A stretch of 8,101 nt of DNA, taken from assembly GCA_905236115.1 (NCBI GenBank), contig CAJOOL010000005.1, positions 1-8,101 on the forward strand. Direction: 5' to 3'. Origin of the DNA: an uncultured Endomicrobiia bacterium. Its GTDB lineage: Bacteria > Elusimicrobiota > Endomicrobiia > Endomicrobiales > Endomicrobiaceae. The position numbers and the translations under genes were made by a program. Of the stretch, positions 1 to 7,363 are shown one piece after another (within the stretch, counting starts at the first letter, position 1; the number at the start of each line of letters is the position of its first letter). A model generated the notes under the pieces. That model was not told where the DNA came from and searched no databases. It saw only the letters and a list, made by a program, of their open reading frames with translations.

Positions 1-3000
1 ACGGATCTTTTCTTGAAACAAAATCATTTATTATATTTATACATTCTTGTTCCCTGTCCGTAAACTCCGTCCACGAACCGTCAGTTTTAACATACCTGCA
101 GGAAGCCAAATACCGCCAGGCATTATACGCTTCATCAATTTCATCTTTTTCGGATTGAAGAACACTTTTCCTTTTTAAAAAATCAATCTGAGCTTTTACG
201 GAAACAGGAATACCGCCGTCGTCATCGTCAAAGTTAAGATATTTCAATTTAAGATTTAATTCCATTTCAAACAGCATCAATGCTGCTCTTGTTGAAAACA
301 TTTCCGCTTTTCGGCCTTGGTTAATGCTGCCGGAAGTATAAGATAAATAAAAAGAATTTCCTATCCAGCCGTAACCGTTTTTGGAAATTTCATAATACCT
401 CTTGGCAATCAATGCCATTTGCTGGGAAAAAGAACCCGTAACTAAACCGTCGGTTACTTTTAGTTCGGCAACTCTTTCTTTAAGCAAATTTCCCATAAAT
501 TGTTTGTATAATTCTTTATCTCTGTCTTTGGCGGATAAAACTTCATAATTTAAAAAAGGAGCAACTTCTCTTTCATCAATAAACGTATTAATATTTCTTT
601 TGTTCAACCGAGAAGCGGAATATTTTACTACATGATAATTTGTTAAACCTATCTGCTGAAGAATTGAAGAATACAAAGGAGCAAAACGCATTTCTACCGA
701 TTTTGAAACCGTTCCGTCAGGCACAATAATATCATAATAAACGTCGGAATTTGTCATCATACTGCCCTTTACCAAAGAACCGCTTATCATTATTAAAAAT
801 AAATCTTCGTCTATTTGAATATTGCGGGAAGATAAAATATCCAAAGTTAATCTTTTTGCAACAATCATAATATTTTTGACGGTATCCGAATACTGCGACT
901 GAACTTGGTCTATTTCTTTTAAATATTCTTTATATTCCTCATCACTCAATTTTGCTCCTGCGGTTATTCCGTATCTCTCATTTATTTCTATTATTTTTTC
1001 TTCAAAATTACGTCTTGCAGTTTTCAGCCGTTCTTTCTGTTCATTTATTTTTTCGGCAAATTCTCCGTTTTCTTCTATGAAAGGATATGTATGTTTCAAT
1101 TTTGCTTTCTTATCTTCAAAAGGAAGTCTGAATTGTCTGCATAATATTTCTATCAACTTTCTGTTGGAATATTCATTTCCGTTTTCAACTCCGTCTATAT
1201 TATTAACACCCAAAGCATTGATATATCCGTAACCTGCCATATAGGCATACAAAATCAATGCCGAAATATCTTTTTTCCAATCATCATATACTACTGTTAA
1301 TCTTGATACCGAAGCCGAACCGTCATGTAAGTTTTCACCTGCACTTTTAAGTCCGTATTTTTGTAAAAAGTTATCCGTTTCTTCTTTGGTTATATCAACG
1401 GTCTTTTTATCTTTGCCGAAACCTATAAACAAAATCAGATTGACAATATCATAATTATAAACGCCTTTAACGAAATCTTTTTTATTTAAAATATCAAACA
1501 AACCGTGGAGCAAATTTTTTATAATTTCTTCGCCGTTATCGGTTTCGGCACGGCGGAGTTCTTCAATTATATCCGAAAGAGTATTTCTTCCGTCTTCGGT
1601 TTTCAATAATTCGGTCAGCCAATAAACGGTGTACTTCTGCACTTTTCCGTCTAAATTCTTTATAATACCGGCAAGAAATTTCGGATTATTTAATACATAT
1701 TCCAGAGACTGTTGAGAAATGGTTTCGCCCGTTTCGGATTCTTTTGACAAATCAAAAAAAGCAGCTCCCTGAACTTTAACCGCACCGTAACCGATTAATA
1801 ATTTGTATATAGTATTGAAAGTGGAACTCTGTCTTGAAATAATATCCTCGGCAAAAATAACACTTTTATTTTTTACGGCTTTAGGATTATCTAAAGAAAA
1901 ATTTTCGCCGTCTTCATTAAGTTCAAAAGAATTTATTTTTATTTCGTCTGTTCTTTCTTTTAAAACATCAAACTCAGCGGTAAAAATTCTTTTTAATTCC
2001 TCGGACAACATACCGCAGTTTATATATTCGCTGTTCGGTCTGTAAACAACAACAAAATCATTAACAAAATCAATAAAATCATCCGGATTAAAATCCTTTT
2101 TAATATCATAATTCGGATTTAATATTTTCTGCTCGGCAATGTATCTTTTTTTAATTTGTGCGGATAATTTTTGAGCCAACTGTTCATCATAACTTCTTAT
2201 TTTATCTTTCTCTCCGGCTCTTATTTCCACAAAATCCTGAAGTTCGGTTTCTTCATATTTTGGAGTTCCGTTTTCAAGAGAAACTACAGAAATCACGTCT
2301 GAATATTCGGATCTTTCGTCATTGACGGAAGCTATGATACCGTCCATAATTGCCAAAAGATTTTGCTGACCCAAAATATTTCCGGAAGACAATTTTTGCT
2401 CTCTAATAAAATTTTTAAAATCGGAAGACAAAATATATCCGTGAAAAACTTCGGGCGTTCTTGAAAGTTTATGTTTTAATACATAATCATTAAAAACTTC
2501 GCTCTTTCCGCTGACTGCAATCTGCTCCAGTCTTTCATGCATAAGTAAATTTCTCAGGAATTCTCTTACGGCTTCTTCGTTTTCTTTACTTTTAAGTTTT
2601 TCCAAATATTTAAAAAACTCTTCGGATATTAAAATTTCTCTTGCAACATCCGCCGAATTTTCATCTTTACCCCAAACGACATAAAACAGCATACCGTATT
2701 GTTGTGTTCTGCCGTATCCGTCCGGACTGACACCTGCAAGAGCAGGAGAATTTCCTGTTTTTATATCATAATCTTTTAATGTATCGTAAAACTGACTGCG
2801 AAAAGCATTTTCCCGTCTTACCGCATTGAAAATATTGTATACGCCGAATCCCGTTGACTTATCATGTTCTTTATTTAAATCGCTTCCGACTATTGTCCTT
2901 AAACACAAATCCGCAAAAGCAGGAAATAAAATATTATGTTCCATAAGCATATATTCCGCAGTCTGGTTATATCCGGAAAAAGAATCTTCTTCATATTCGG

Positions 3001-4858
3001 CCTTTAATCCAAGCTGAGCTCTTATGCTGGCTGCTTTTAAGGCTTCTCTTATTAAGATTTTAATATTTTTTGCAAGGGCAGTAAAAGTTTCGGTTTGAAT
3101 AACAACACGTCCTTTGGAATAATCCAAAACATATTCTTTATCTTTAATTTTTATAACGGCACTGCCGTCATCGGACATATCAAAAGAAACAATATGTTCC
3201 ACAGAATTTTCTTTTATAACATCATTTATCTTTTTGCGTATATCCGATATACTTTTACCTGCCGCAAAAGACGGCAAAATATTATCCAAGCAAGACATTA
3301 TATCATCAACGATAATATCTGCCGGTCTTTGCAAAAACGGTTCTGCAGATATTGCATTATATTCTGCTTCGGCCTGTTTTATAATGGAATTTAAATAATT
3401 TTGTTTATATGAATAATCCGTATCTTTTACGTTCGGAGTAAGCGTAACATAAGAAATTTTATTTTTGGCCAAAAGTTCATTTATACCGTTTGTATGAAAC
3501 CCGCCGGAAACAAGAACTTTTATTTTTTTATTATCAAGCGTTGAAAGTATTTTATTTACGGAATATAAAAAGCCTCTTTGGGGAATTGGGGAGTTGAGGA
3601 GTTGAGGAGTTGGCAAAAGAATATTATTTACAAAATGTTCGTTTCTTTCAATATTAAGTTCGTTAAAACTTTCCGCCGCTCTTCGGCAAACAAAAAGTTC
3701 TATCGGTTCTCCGCCTAAGTATTTTGAACTGATTTTTTCAAACAAATCATAATTTTGTTTATATCCGTTGTATTCCTTTGAGGAAATTTCTGCCAAAAGA
3801 AGCTTCTTATAAACTTCAAAAAACAAATTCAAAAAAACAATATCTTTGTTTACGGAATTTTCCGAACAAGACAATAAAACATCTTCAGTTATCTGTCTTT
3901 CTTCTTCAATCAGCTGTGCGGGATTTACAAGCGAAGATATTTCTTTTAAATTTATCAGTTTAAACAAATCCGGATATTTTGAAATTTTATCTTCAACGCT
4001 TATATTTTTTTGCAGATAAGAAAAAACAATATTCATATCGGCAAAGTTATTTGAATTTTTCAGCAGGTCAAAATATTCCGAATAACTTATGTTATTTTTT
4101 AATTTCAACAAAATGCTTTGCAGCTGTATATTGGCTTTTTTCCGATTTATTTTTTTGCTTTCAAGAATTATATCGTTATATAATTTTATATTTATATATT
4201 TCAAATCGGAAAGATTTCTTTTGTCAAGTTTTTTCAGTATTTTATCGTAAAATTTTTCGCAGGATATTTTTTTGTTGAGATATGCGTTGTAAAGCCTTAA
4301 AATCTTTATCTGATTTTTATTAAGATATTTATTGTAATATTTAATTTTTTCGTATTTTTGTTCAAGAAGATTTTCTATGTTTTTTCTGTTTTTTATAAGA
4401 AAAGAATAATTTTGAATATTTTTATCGTAAATATCTTTTCGTTCAACGGGATTTAATATCTTTTTATTTTTATAACCGAAATATTCCGCTCCGGAAATCT
4501 TATCGTTATCAAAAAGACTTTTCATTAAAACTGAAAGTTCTTTATCCGAAAAATATTTTAAAAGATTTGAAAAATCGCTCTGTTTTGATGCACCCTCAAT
4601 AAAAACTTCAATATCTTTATATTTTTCGTTAAGTTTTTCCAAAAGTTTATAAATGTTGTTCTGAACTTCCCTGTTGTTATGCAAGTCCTGTATATTTATG
4701 ACGGTTACGTCGCTGTCATAAAAATCTGCCGATGTTATCTTGGCAAAGCCGTTAAGCCCGGGCGGAACCGCCGCCGAATAAGGCACGGAAAAAACATCCG
4801 CCGGAACCGAAGCTGCCGCCAGCAAAACAGAAATTATAACAGACAGGAATTTTTTCAT
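1..4858 (-). CDS. Very long exported protein: TraB/Tiki-like N-terminal domain and DUF294/GlnD-type nucleotidyltransferase region (partial, no stop in window)
   Basis: The frame is open for 1619 codons from ATG 4858 to base 1; I checked every codon and found no stop. Residues 1-20 are a signal peptide (MKKFLSVIISVLLAAASVPA) with a plausible cleavage site after VPA. Residues about 50-465 carry VINIQDLHNN (H60), VFIEGA (E88) and VSGGFHTNG (G452, H455), then ISYVTLTPN. This His, Glu and GX2H pattern is that of the TraB/Tiki/ChaN/EreA superfamily, which includes metalloproteases and heme- or substrate-binding members. Residues about 125-260 are a Lys/Asn/Tyr-rich helical insertion. Residues about 500-1250 were not recognised. 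A charged helical stretch (about 1258-1327) precedes a nucleotidyltransferase signature, GSLVKGS...SDVYYD (1360-1376). EREVAPFL...AKDRDKELYKQF and a terminal IDFLKRKSVL...AYNAWRYL helix region follow, as in DUF294/GlnD-type proteins. The usual second Asp is Y1374. No Shine-Dalgarno is seen; the start overlaps the lipoprotein stop. Domain names are motif-based inference. Confidence 0.88.
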   Translation of the reverse strand, partial: MKKFLSVIISVLLAAASVPADVFSVPYSAAVPPGLNGFAKITSADFYDSDVTVINIQDLHNNREVQNNIYKLLEKLNEKYKDIEVFIEGASKQSDFSNLLKYFSDKELSVLMKSLFDNDKISGAEYFGYKNKKILNPVERKDIYDKNIQNYSFLIKNRKNIENLLEQKYEKIKYYNKYLNKNQIKILRLYNAYLNKKISCEKFYDKILKKLDKRNLSDLKYINIKLYNDIILESKKINRKKANIQLQSILLKLKNNISYSEYFDLLKNSNNFADMNIVFSYLQKNISVEDKISKYPDLFKLINLKEISSLVNPAQLIEEERQITEDVLLSCSENSVNKDIVFLNLFFEVYKKLLLAEISSKEYNGYKQNYDLFEKISSKYLGGEPIELFVCRRAAESFNELNIERNEHFVNNILLPTPQLLNSPIPQRGFLYSVNKILSTLDNKKIKVLVSGGFHTNGINELLAKNKISYVTLTPNVKDTDYSYKQNYLNSIIKQAEAEYNAISAEPFLQRPADIIVDDIMSCLDNILPSFAAGKSISDIRKKINDVIKENSVEHIVSFDMSDDGSAVIKIKDKEYVLDYSKGRVVIQTETFTALAKNIKILIREALKAASIRAQLGLKAEYEEDSFSGYNQTAEYMLMEHNILFPAFADLCLRTIVGSDLNKEHDKSTGFGVYNIFNAVRRENAFRSQFYDTLKDYDIKTGNSPALAGVSPDGYGRTQQYGMLFYVVWGKDENSADVAREILISEEFFKYLEKLKSKENEEAVREFLRNLLMHERLEQIAVSGKSEVFNDYVLKHKLSRTPEVFHGYILSSDFKNFIREQKLSSGNILGQQNLLAIMDGIIASVNDERSEYSDVISVVSLENGTPKYEETELQDFVEIRAGEKDKIRSYDEQLAQKLSAQIKKRYIAEQKILNPNYDIKKDFNPDDFIDFVNDFVVVYRPNSEYINCGMLSEELKRIFTAEFDVLKERTDEIKINSFELNEDGENFSLDNPKAVKNKSVIFAEDIISRQSSTFNTIYKLLIGYGAVKVQGAAFFDLSKESETGETISQQSLEYVLNNPKFLAGIIKNLDGKVQKYTVYWLTELLKTEDGRNTLSDIIEELRRAETDNGEEIIKNLLHGLFDILNKKDFVKGVYNYDIVNLILFIGFGKDKKTVDITKEETDNFLQKYGLKSAGENLHDGSASVSRLTVVYDDWKKDISALILYAYMAGYGYINALGVNNIDGVENGNEYSNRKLIEILCRQFRLPFEDKKAKLKHTYPFIEENGEFAEKINEQKERLKTARRNFEEKIIEINERYGITAGAKLSDEEYKEYLKEIDQVQSQYSDTVKNIMIVAKRLTLDILSSRNIQIDEDLFLIMISGSLVKGSMMTNSDVYYDIIVPDGTVSKSVEMRFAPLYSSILQQIGLTNYHVVKYSASRLNKRNINTFIDEREVAPFLNYEVLSAKDRDKELYKQFMGNLLKERVAELKVTDGLVTGSFSQQMALIAKRYYEISKNGYGWIGNSFYLSYTSGSINQGRKAEMFSTRAALMLFEMELNLKLKYLNFDDDDGGIPVSVKAQIDFLKRKSVLQSEKDEIDEAYNAWRYLASCRYVKTDGSWTEFTDREQECINIINDFVSRKDP
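3583..3614 (-). repeat. Four-copy 8-base tandem repeat inside the giant gene
   Basis: On the plus strand the copies read GAATTGGG, GAGTTGAG, GAGTTGAG and GAGTTGGC. The middle two are identical and the outer two diverged. On the coding strand this gives CTCAACTC-type units translated as PTPQLLNSPIPQ, a proline-rich loop about 25 residues before the GGFH motif. The unit length is not a multiple of three, so gain or loss of one copy would shift the frame of the remaining 1190 or more codons. Confidence 0.8.
4855..4858 (-). other. ATGA stop-start overlap joining lipoprotein and giant genes
   Basis: The lipoprotein gene ends AAA AAA TGA, and the ATG of the giant gene shares its last two bases with the TG of that stop. 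The preceding bases (CTTTAAAAAA) are A-rich with no GGAG-like site. Reinitiation by ribosomes finishing the lipoprotein is therefore the likely way the giant gene is translated, tying the two products in expression. Confidence 0.8.
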
Positions 4859-5616
4859 TTTTTTAAAGTGTAAACCGCCGTTTTTCCGTCGCTATCGTAA
4901 ACGACGACGGACTTTATTGAAAAAGTTTTATATTTATTTATATTTTTCTCAAGTTCAGCAATTATAGATTTTTTCAATAACATCTCTACATCGTAATTGT
5001 AAAACGAACTTACGGAAAGATAAACGGTATCTTCTTTAAAATTATCATATTGTAAATTCAGTTTTGATATTAACGATGTAAGCAAAGGATTGTTTTTGGC
5101 GGATAAACTTATCTGAGAAACGGAAAGCCTTGCAACAAATTCATCCAAAGAAATTTCATGTTTATCTTCAAGAATTTTTGATATTTTGGAATGACCGGAA
5201 ATTTCCATTAACTGGCGTTCTTCATAATCGGTTCGGGAAATCAGCTGGTGCGAATATTTTTTTATATCGTCCATATTTTCAAACAATCTTAACATCACCG
5301 TTCGTTCGGAATCAAAAACACAAACTACAACTATTCTTATATCGGCATCGGAACTTAAAGGAATACGCACCGCCGTAGAAACTATCTTCTGTACCGTCTT
5401 ATAAACATCGGCAACTTTTTTACCGTCCTGCGAAGCCAAATCGTCAAGCATGGCATCAACATACAGTGTTGTGCCGGATGCGGTTACATCACAGTCTACA
5501 CCCGTTTCTGTTTTTATCAGACGCACTGCGTCCTGCCGCAAAGTTTCTTTAGGATAAGAAACCCCGCAGGAAGTAAAAAATATAAATGATAATAATATAA
5601 GTAAATATTTCTTCAT
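4855..5616 (-). CDS. Putative lipoprotein of unknown function
   Basis: This 253-residue protein begins MKKYLLILL and continues hydrophobic to FTSC, a lipobox-like site with the candidate lipidated cysteine at residue 17. The -3 residue is F, where L is usual, so this is a fair but not perfect signal. The mature part starts GVSYPKETLRQDAVRLI and looks like a mixed alpha/beta soluble domain. A segment around residues 95-145 contains IRIVVVCVFDSER and later LISRTDYEERQ. No membrane segment follows the signal. I do not recognise a characterised family. From memory it recalls an uncharacterised lipoprotein type seen in Omnitrophota and Elusimicrobiota, with a YPKE-type start and an ISR-x-[DE]-Y stretch; this is low confidence. 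Its start has no visible Shine-Dalgarno. Its TGA stop overlaps the ATG of the next gene as ATGA, which suggests translational coupling to the giant protein. Confidence 0.82.
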   Translation of the reverse strand: MKKYLLILLSFIFFTSCGVSYPKETLRQDAVRLIKTETGVDCDVTASGTTLYVDAMLDDLASQDGKKVADVYKTVQKIVSTAVRIPLSSDADIRIVVVCVFDSERTVMLRLFENMDDIKKYSHQLISRTDYEERQLMEISGHSKISKILEDKHEISLDEFVARLSVSQISLSAKNNPLLTSLISKLNLQYDNFKEDTVYLSVSSFYNYDVEMLLKKSIIAELEKNINKYKTFSIKSVVVYDSDGKTAVYTLKK

Positions 5617-5642
5617 TATGAATTAGTAATTTCTGTAGAGAG

Positions 5643-5667
5643 ATTCCCGACAGAGACACTCGGGAAT
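5643..5667. repeat. Inverted repeat ATTCCCGA-N9-TCGGGAAT in the gap between protease and lipoprotein genes
   Basis: Two perfect 8-base arms (5643-5650 and 5660-5667) flank a 9-base spacer, so the transcript could form an 8-bp hairpin. No T-run follows the hairpin on the minus strand, so it does not look like a factor-independent terminator. The ATTCCC...GGGAAT shape resembles small dispersed repeats of other genomes, such as neisserial dRS3, but no kinship is claimed. It lies in a 79-base gap whose two sides are AT-rich, with the octamer TAATTTCT on both sides. A repeat insertion between two cotranscribed genes is the simplest reading. An RNA-processing or attenuation role is possible. Confidence 0.65.
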
Positions 5668-5690
5668 GACAATCTTTGTGAGTTTTAATA

Positions 5691-5725
5691 ACAATTTATA
5701 ATTGCTGATTGCTAATTTCTAATTT
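5691..5725 (-). repeat. Degenerate 7-base tandem repeat across the stop codon of the FtsH-like gene
   Basis: On the minus strand five successive heptamers can be read: AAATTAG, AAATTAG, CAATCAG, CAATTAT and AAATTGT. The first two are identical and the rest are diverged. The array encodes the last residues of the protease, contains its TAA stop (5698-5696) and runs into the intergenic gap. It looks like a short simple-sequence repeat that has replaced or extended the original 3' end of the gene. Confidence 0.65.
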
Positions 5726-7321
5726 ATGCTGCTTTCCGTGTTTCTTAAAAATCTCGTCAATATCTTTATAATCCAGCTCTTCTTTTACAAGAAGTTCTTT
5801 TGCCATATCTTCCACAATATCCCATTCTTTGGTTAAACACTCATTTACTTTTTCCAGACAGTCGTTCATTATGTTTATGGTCTCTTGGTTAAGCTCTTCT
5901 TTAAGTTTGTAAGACATACTTTCCTTGGGAATAGCCGTAAAATCTCCGATAAATTCCTGTCTGCCGCTCATACCGTAATTCCATACCATTGCATTGGCAA
6001 TAGACATCGCTTTTCTGAAATCCGCAGATACGCCTGTAGACGTAGTGCCGTATTTTATTTTTTCCGCACTGTATCCGCCCAAAGAAACTATAATATCGGC
6101 AATAAGTTTTTCTTTATTATGCGTGTGGAGTTCTTCTCTGGGATTATGTGCCACCAAGCCTAAAGCTCCGCCTCTGGATTTTAAAGATGCTTTAAAAACA
6201 TCATCCGTCGGATGTAACATATATAATGCCACCGCATGACCTGCCTCGTGATATGCGGTCATTTCTTTTTCTTCTTTGGTCATTGTGATGTGCGTTTCCA
6301 AGCCTAAATCCACTCTATCCATGGCAAGAGAAATATCTTCCATATCAATTGAGGTCTTTTTATTTCTGGTAGAAATCAGTGCCGCTTCTTTTACTATATT
6401 TTCAATTTCCGCAGGAGACTTGAACATGGTATGTCCTGCAAGTTTTTTAACATCTATATCCTGCCCAGCATTCACTTTGGCAAGATAATATTTAAAAATA
6501 TCTTCTCTTTCGGAAAATGTCGGCAAACTTATCTGAATTTTTCTGTCAAATCTTCCCGGTCTTAAAAGAGCCTTATCCAATACGCTCTCGTTGGCATTTG
6601 TGGCAGCAATAACTATAATGTTGTGTGCGGAACTTTCCAAACCGTCCATTTCCACAAGCAGCTGGTTCTGCGTGCTGTTGGTTTCTTCGCCGCCGCCCAT
6701 ATAAGACCAGCTTCTTCCTCTTCCGATAACATCAATTTCATCAATAAATACTATGCAGGAACCCTCGGTATAAGCAAGTTTTCTTGCCTGCTGGAAAAGT
6801 TTACGAACTCTGGAAGCACCAACACCGACGAAAACTTCCACAAATTCAGAACCTGCTATGGAAATAAACGGCATTTTGGCTTCGGTTGCGATAGCTTTTG
6901 CAAGAAGAGTTTTACCGCAGCCCGGAGGCCCCATAAGCAAAATACCTTTTATTATTTTTCCGCCGATTTTTTTAACTCTGGCGGAATCTTTGATAATATC
7001 CACCACTTCCATTGCTTCTTTTTTGGCCGCTTCAAAACCGATAACATCGGAAAATTTAACATTAACTTTATTGGATTTAACTTTATTCTTTTTCAGCTTG
7101 GAAAAACCTCCGCTGAAGAAAAAGAAATATGCCCCCACAAAAACCAGTGCCTGCACTGCTCCCATAAGAATATACATAGGAATATAAGCAAGCATGGTGT
7201 TTCTTCCGTAGGAATCTATTCTGTTAAGCATAACCACAAAAAAGTATATCAACAATATTGTGGATACCGTTATCAGAATTTTGCCCCAATGATCCATAAA
7301 CAACATTTTAATTTTTTTCAT
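5696..7321 (-). CDS. FtsH-type membrane AAA+ zinc metalloprotease lacking the periplasmic domain
   Basis: FtsH-family proteases are hexameric inner-membrane enzymes that use ATP to extract, unfold and degrade membrane and soluble proteins on the cytoplasmic side. This 541-residue protein has two membrane segments (about 15-32 and 46-70). The AAA+ domain carries Walker A GPPGCGKT (131-138), the FVG pore loop (164-166), Walker B IVFIDEID (190-197) and arginine fingers R257 and R260 in LRPGRFDR. The peptidase domain has the zinc motif HEAGH (358-362) and the expected third zinc ligand D434 in TGVSADF. All catalytic residues are therefore present. It is shorter than usual FtsH (about 600-650) because only about 13 residues separate the two membrane segments, where most FtsH proteins have a periplasmic domain of roughly 70. 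The start is fixed by a GGAG site. The last residues, KLEISNQQL, are encoded by a heptamer repeat. It could be an accessory paralogue beside a full-length ftsH elsewhere, so no gene symbol is assigned. Confidence 0.95.
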   Translation of the reverse strand: MKKIKMLFMDHWGKILITVSTILLIYFFVVMLNRIDSYGRNTMLAYIPMYILMGAVQALVFVGAYFFFFSGGFSKLKKNKVKSNKVNVKFSDVIGFEAAKKEAMEVVDIIKDSARVKKIGGKIIKGILLMGPPGCGKTLLAKAIATEAKMPFISIAGSEFVEVFVGVGASRVRKLFQQARKLAYTEGSCIVFIDEIDVIGRGRSWSYMGGGEETNSTQNQLLVEMDGLESSAHNIIVIAATNANESVLDKALLRPGRFDRKIQISLPTFSEREDIFKYYLAKVNAGQDIDVKKLAGHTMFKSPAEIENIVKEAALISTRNKKTSIDMEDISLAMDRVDLGLETHITMTKEEKEMTAYHEAGHAVALYMLHPTDDVFKASLKSRGGALGLVAHNPREELHTHNKEKLIADIIVSLGGYSAEKIKYGTTSTGVSADFRKAMSIANAMVWNYGMSGRQEFIGDFTAIPKESMSYKLKEELNQETINIMNDCLEKVNECLTKEWDIVEDMAKELLVKEELDYKDIDEIFKKHGKQHKLEISNQQL

Positions 7322-7326
7322 TAGCT

Positions 7327-7332
7327 TCTCCG
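7327..7332 (-). promoter_or_regulatory. Shine-Dalgarno site of the FtsH-like gene
   Basis: The minus strand reads CGGAGAAGCTA directly before the ATG at 7321-7319. GGAG lies seven bases upstream of the start, an ideal ribosome-binding spacing. This fixes the start codon of the protease and is the only clear Shine-Dalgarno in the window. The two downstream genes have no comparable site. Confidence 0.8.
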
Positions 7333-7363
7333 TATACTTACATTTAATTTTCGTTTGTTTACA

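Noticed and set aside
2525..2539. HERLE in the giant protein (H774-E778) as an HExxH zinc site
   Set aside because: The second histidine is replaced by glutamate, and no clear third ligand or protease context is visible, so a zinc site is not supported.
1..4858. Possible pseudogene or frameshifted pair of genes
   Set aside because: Codon-by-codon reading found no stop, and domain-like motifs at both ends are in the same frame.
4855..5616. The lipoprotein as LptE, since leuS-lptE-holA is a common gene order
   Set aside because: LptE is usually shorter and starts with a GCGFHL/R-type segment after the cysteine. This protein has SCGVSYPKE and is 253 residues, an intervening ftsH-like gene breaks the order, and the next gene is not holA.
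5643..5667. Factor-independent terminator after the FtsH-like gene
   Set aside because: The hairpin has only 8 bp, a 9-base loop and no U-tract downstream on the minus strand.
5617..5695. Promoter for the lipoprotein gene (TTGTCA as a -35 box)
   Set aside because: No TATAAT-like box lies at a suitable 16-18 base distance; the match is to a single hexamer only.
6623..7324. Plus-strand open frame of 233 codons opposite the FtsH-like gene, and the other plus-strand frames
   Set aside because: They lie wholly antisense to well-supported genes, are rich in F, H, C and N as expected of antisense reading, and show no domain motif.
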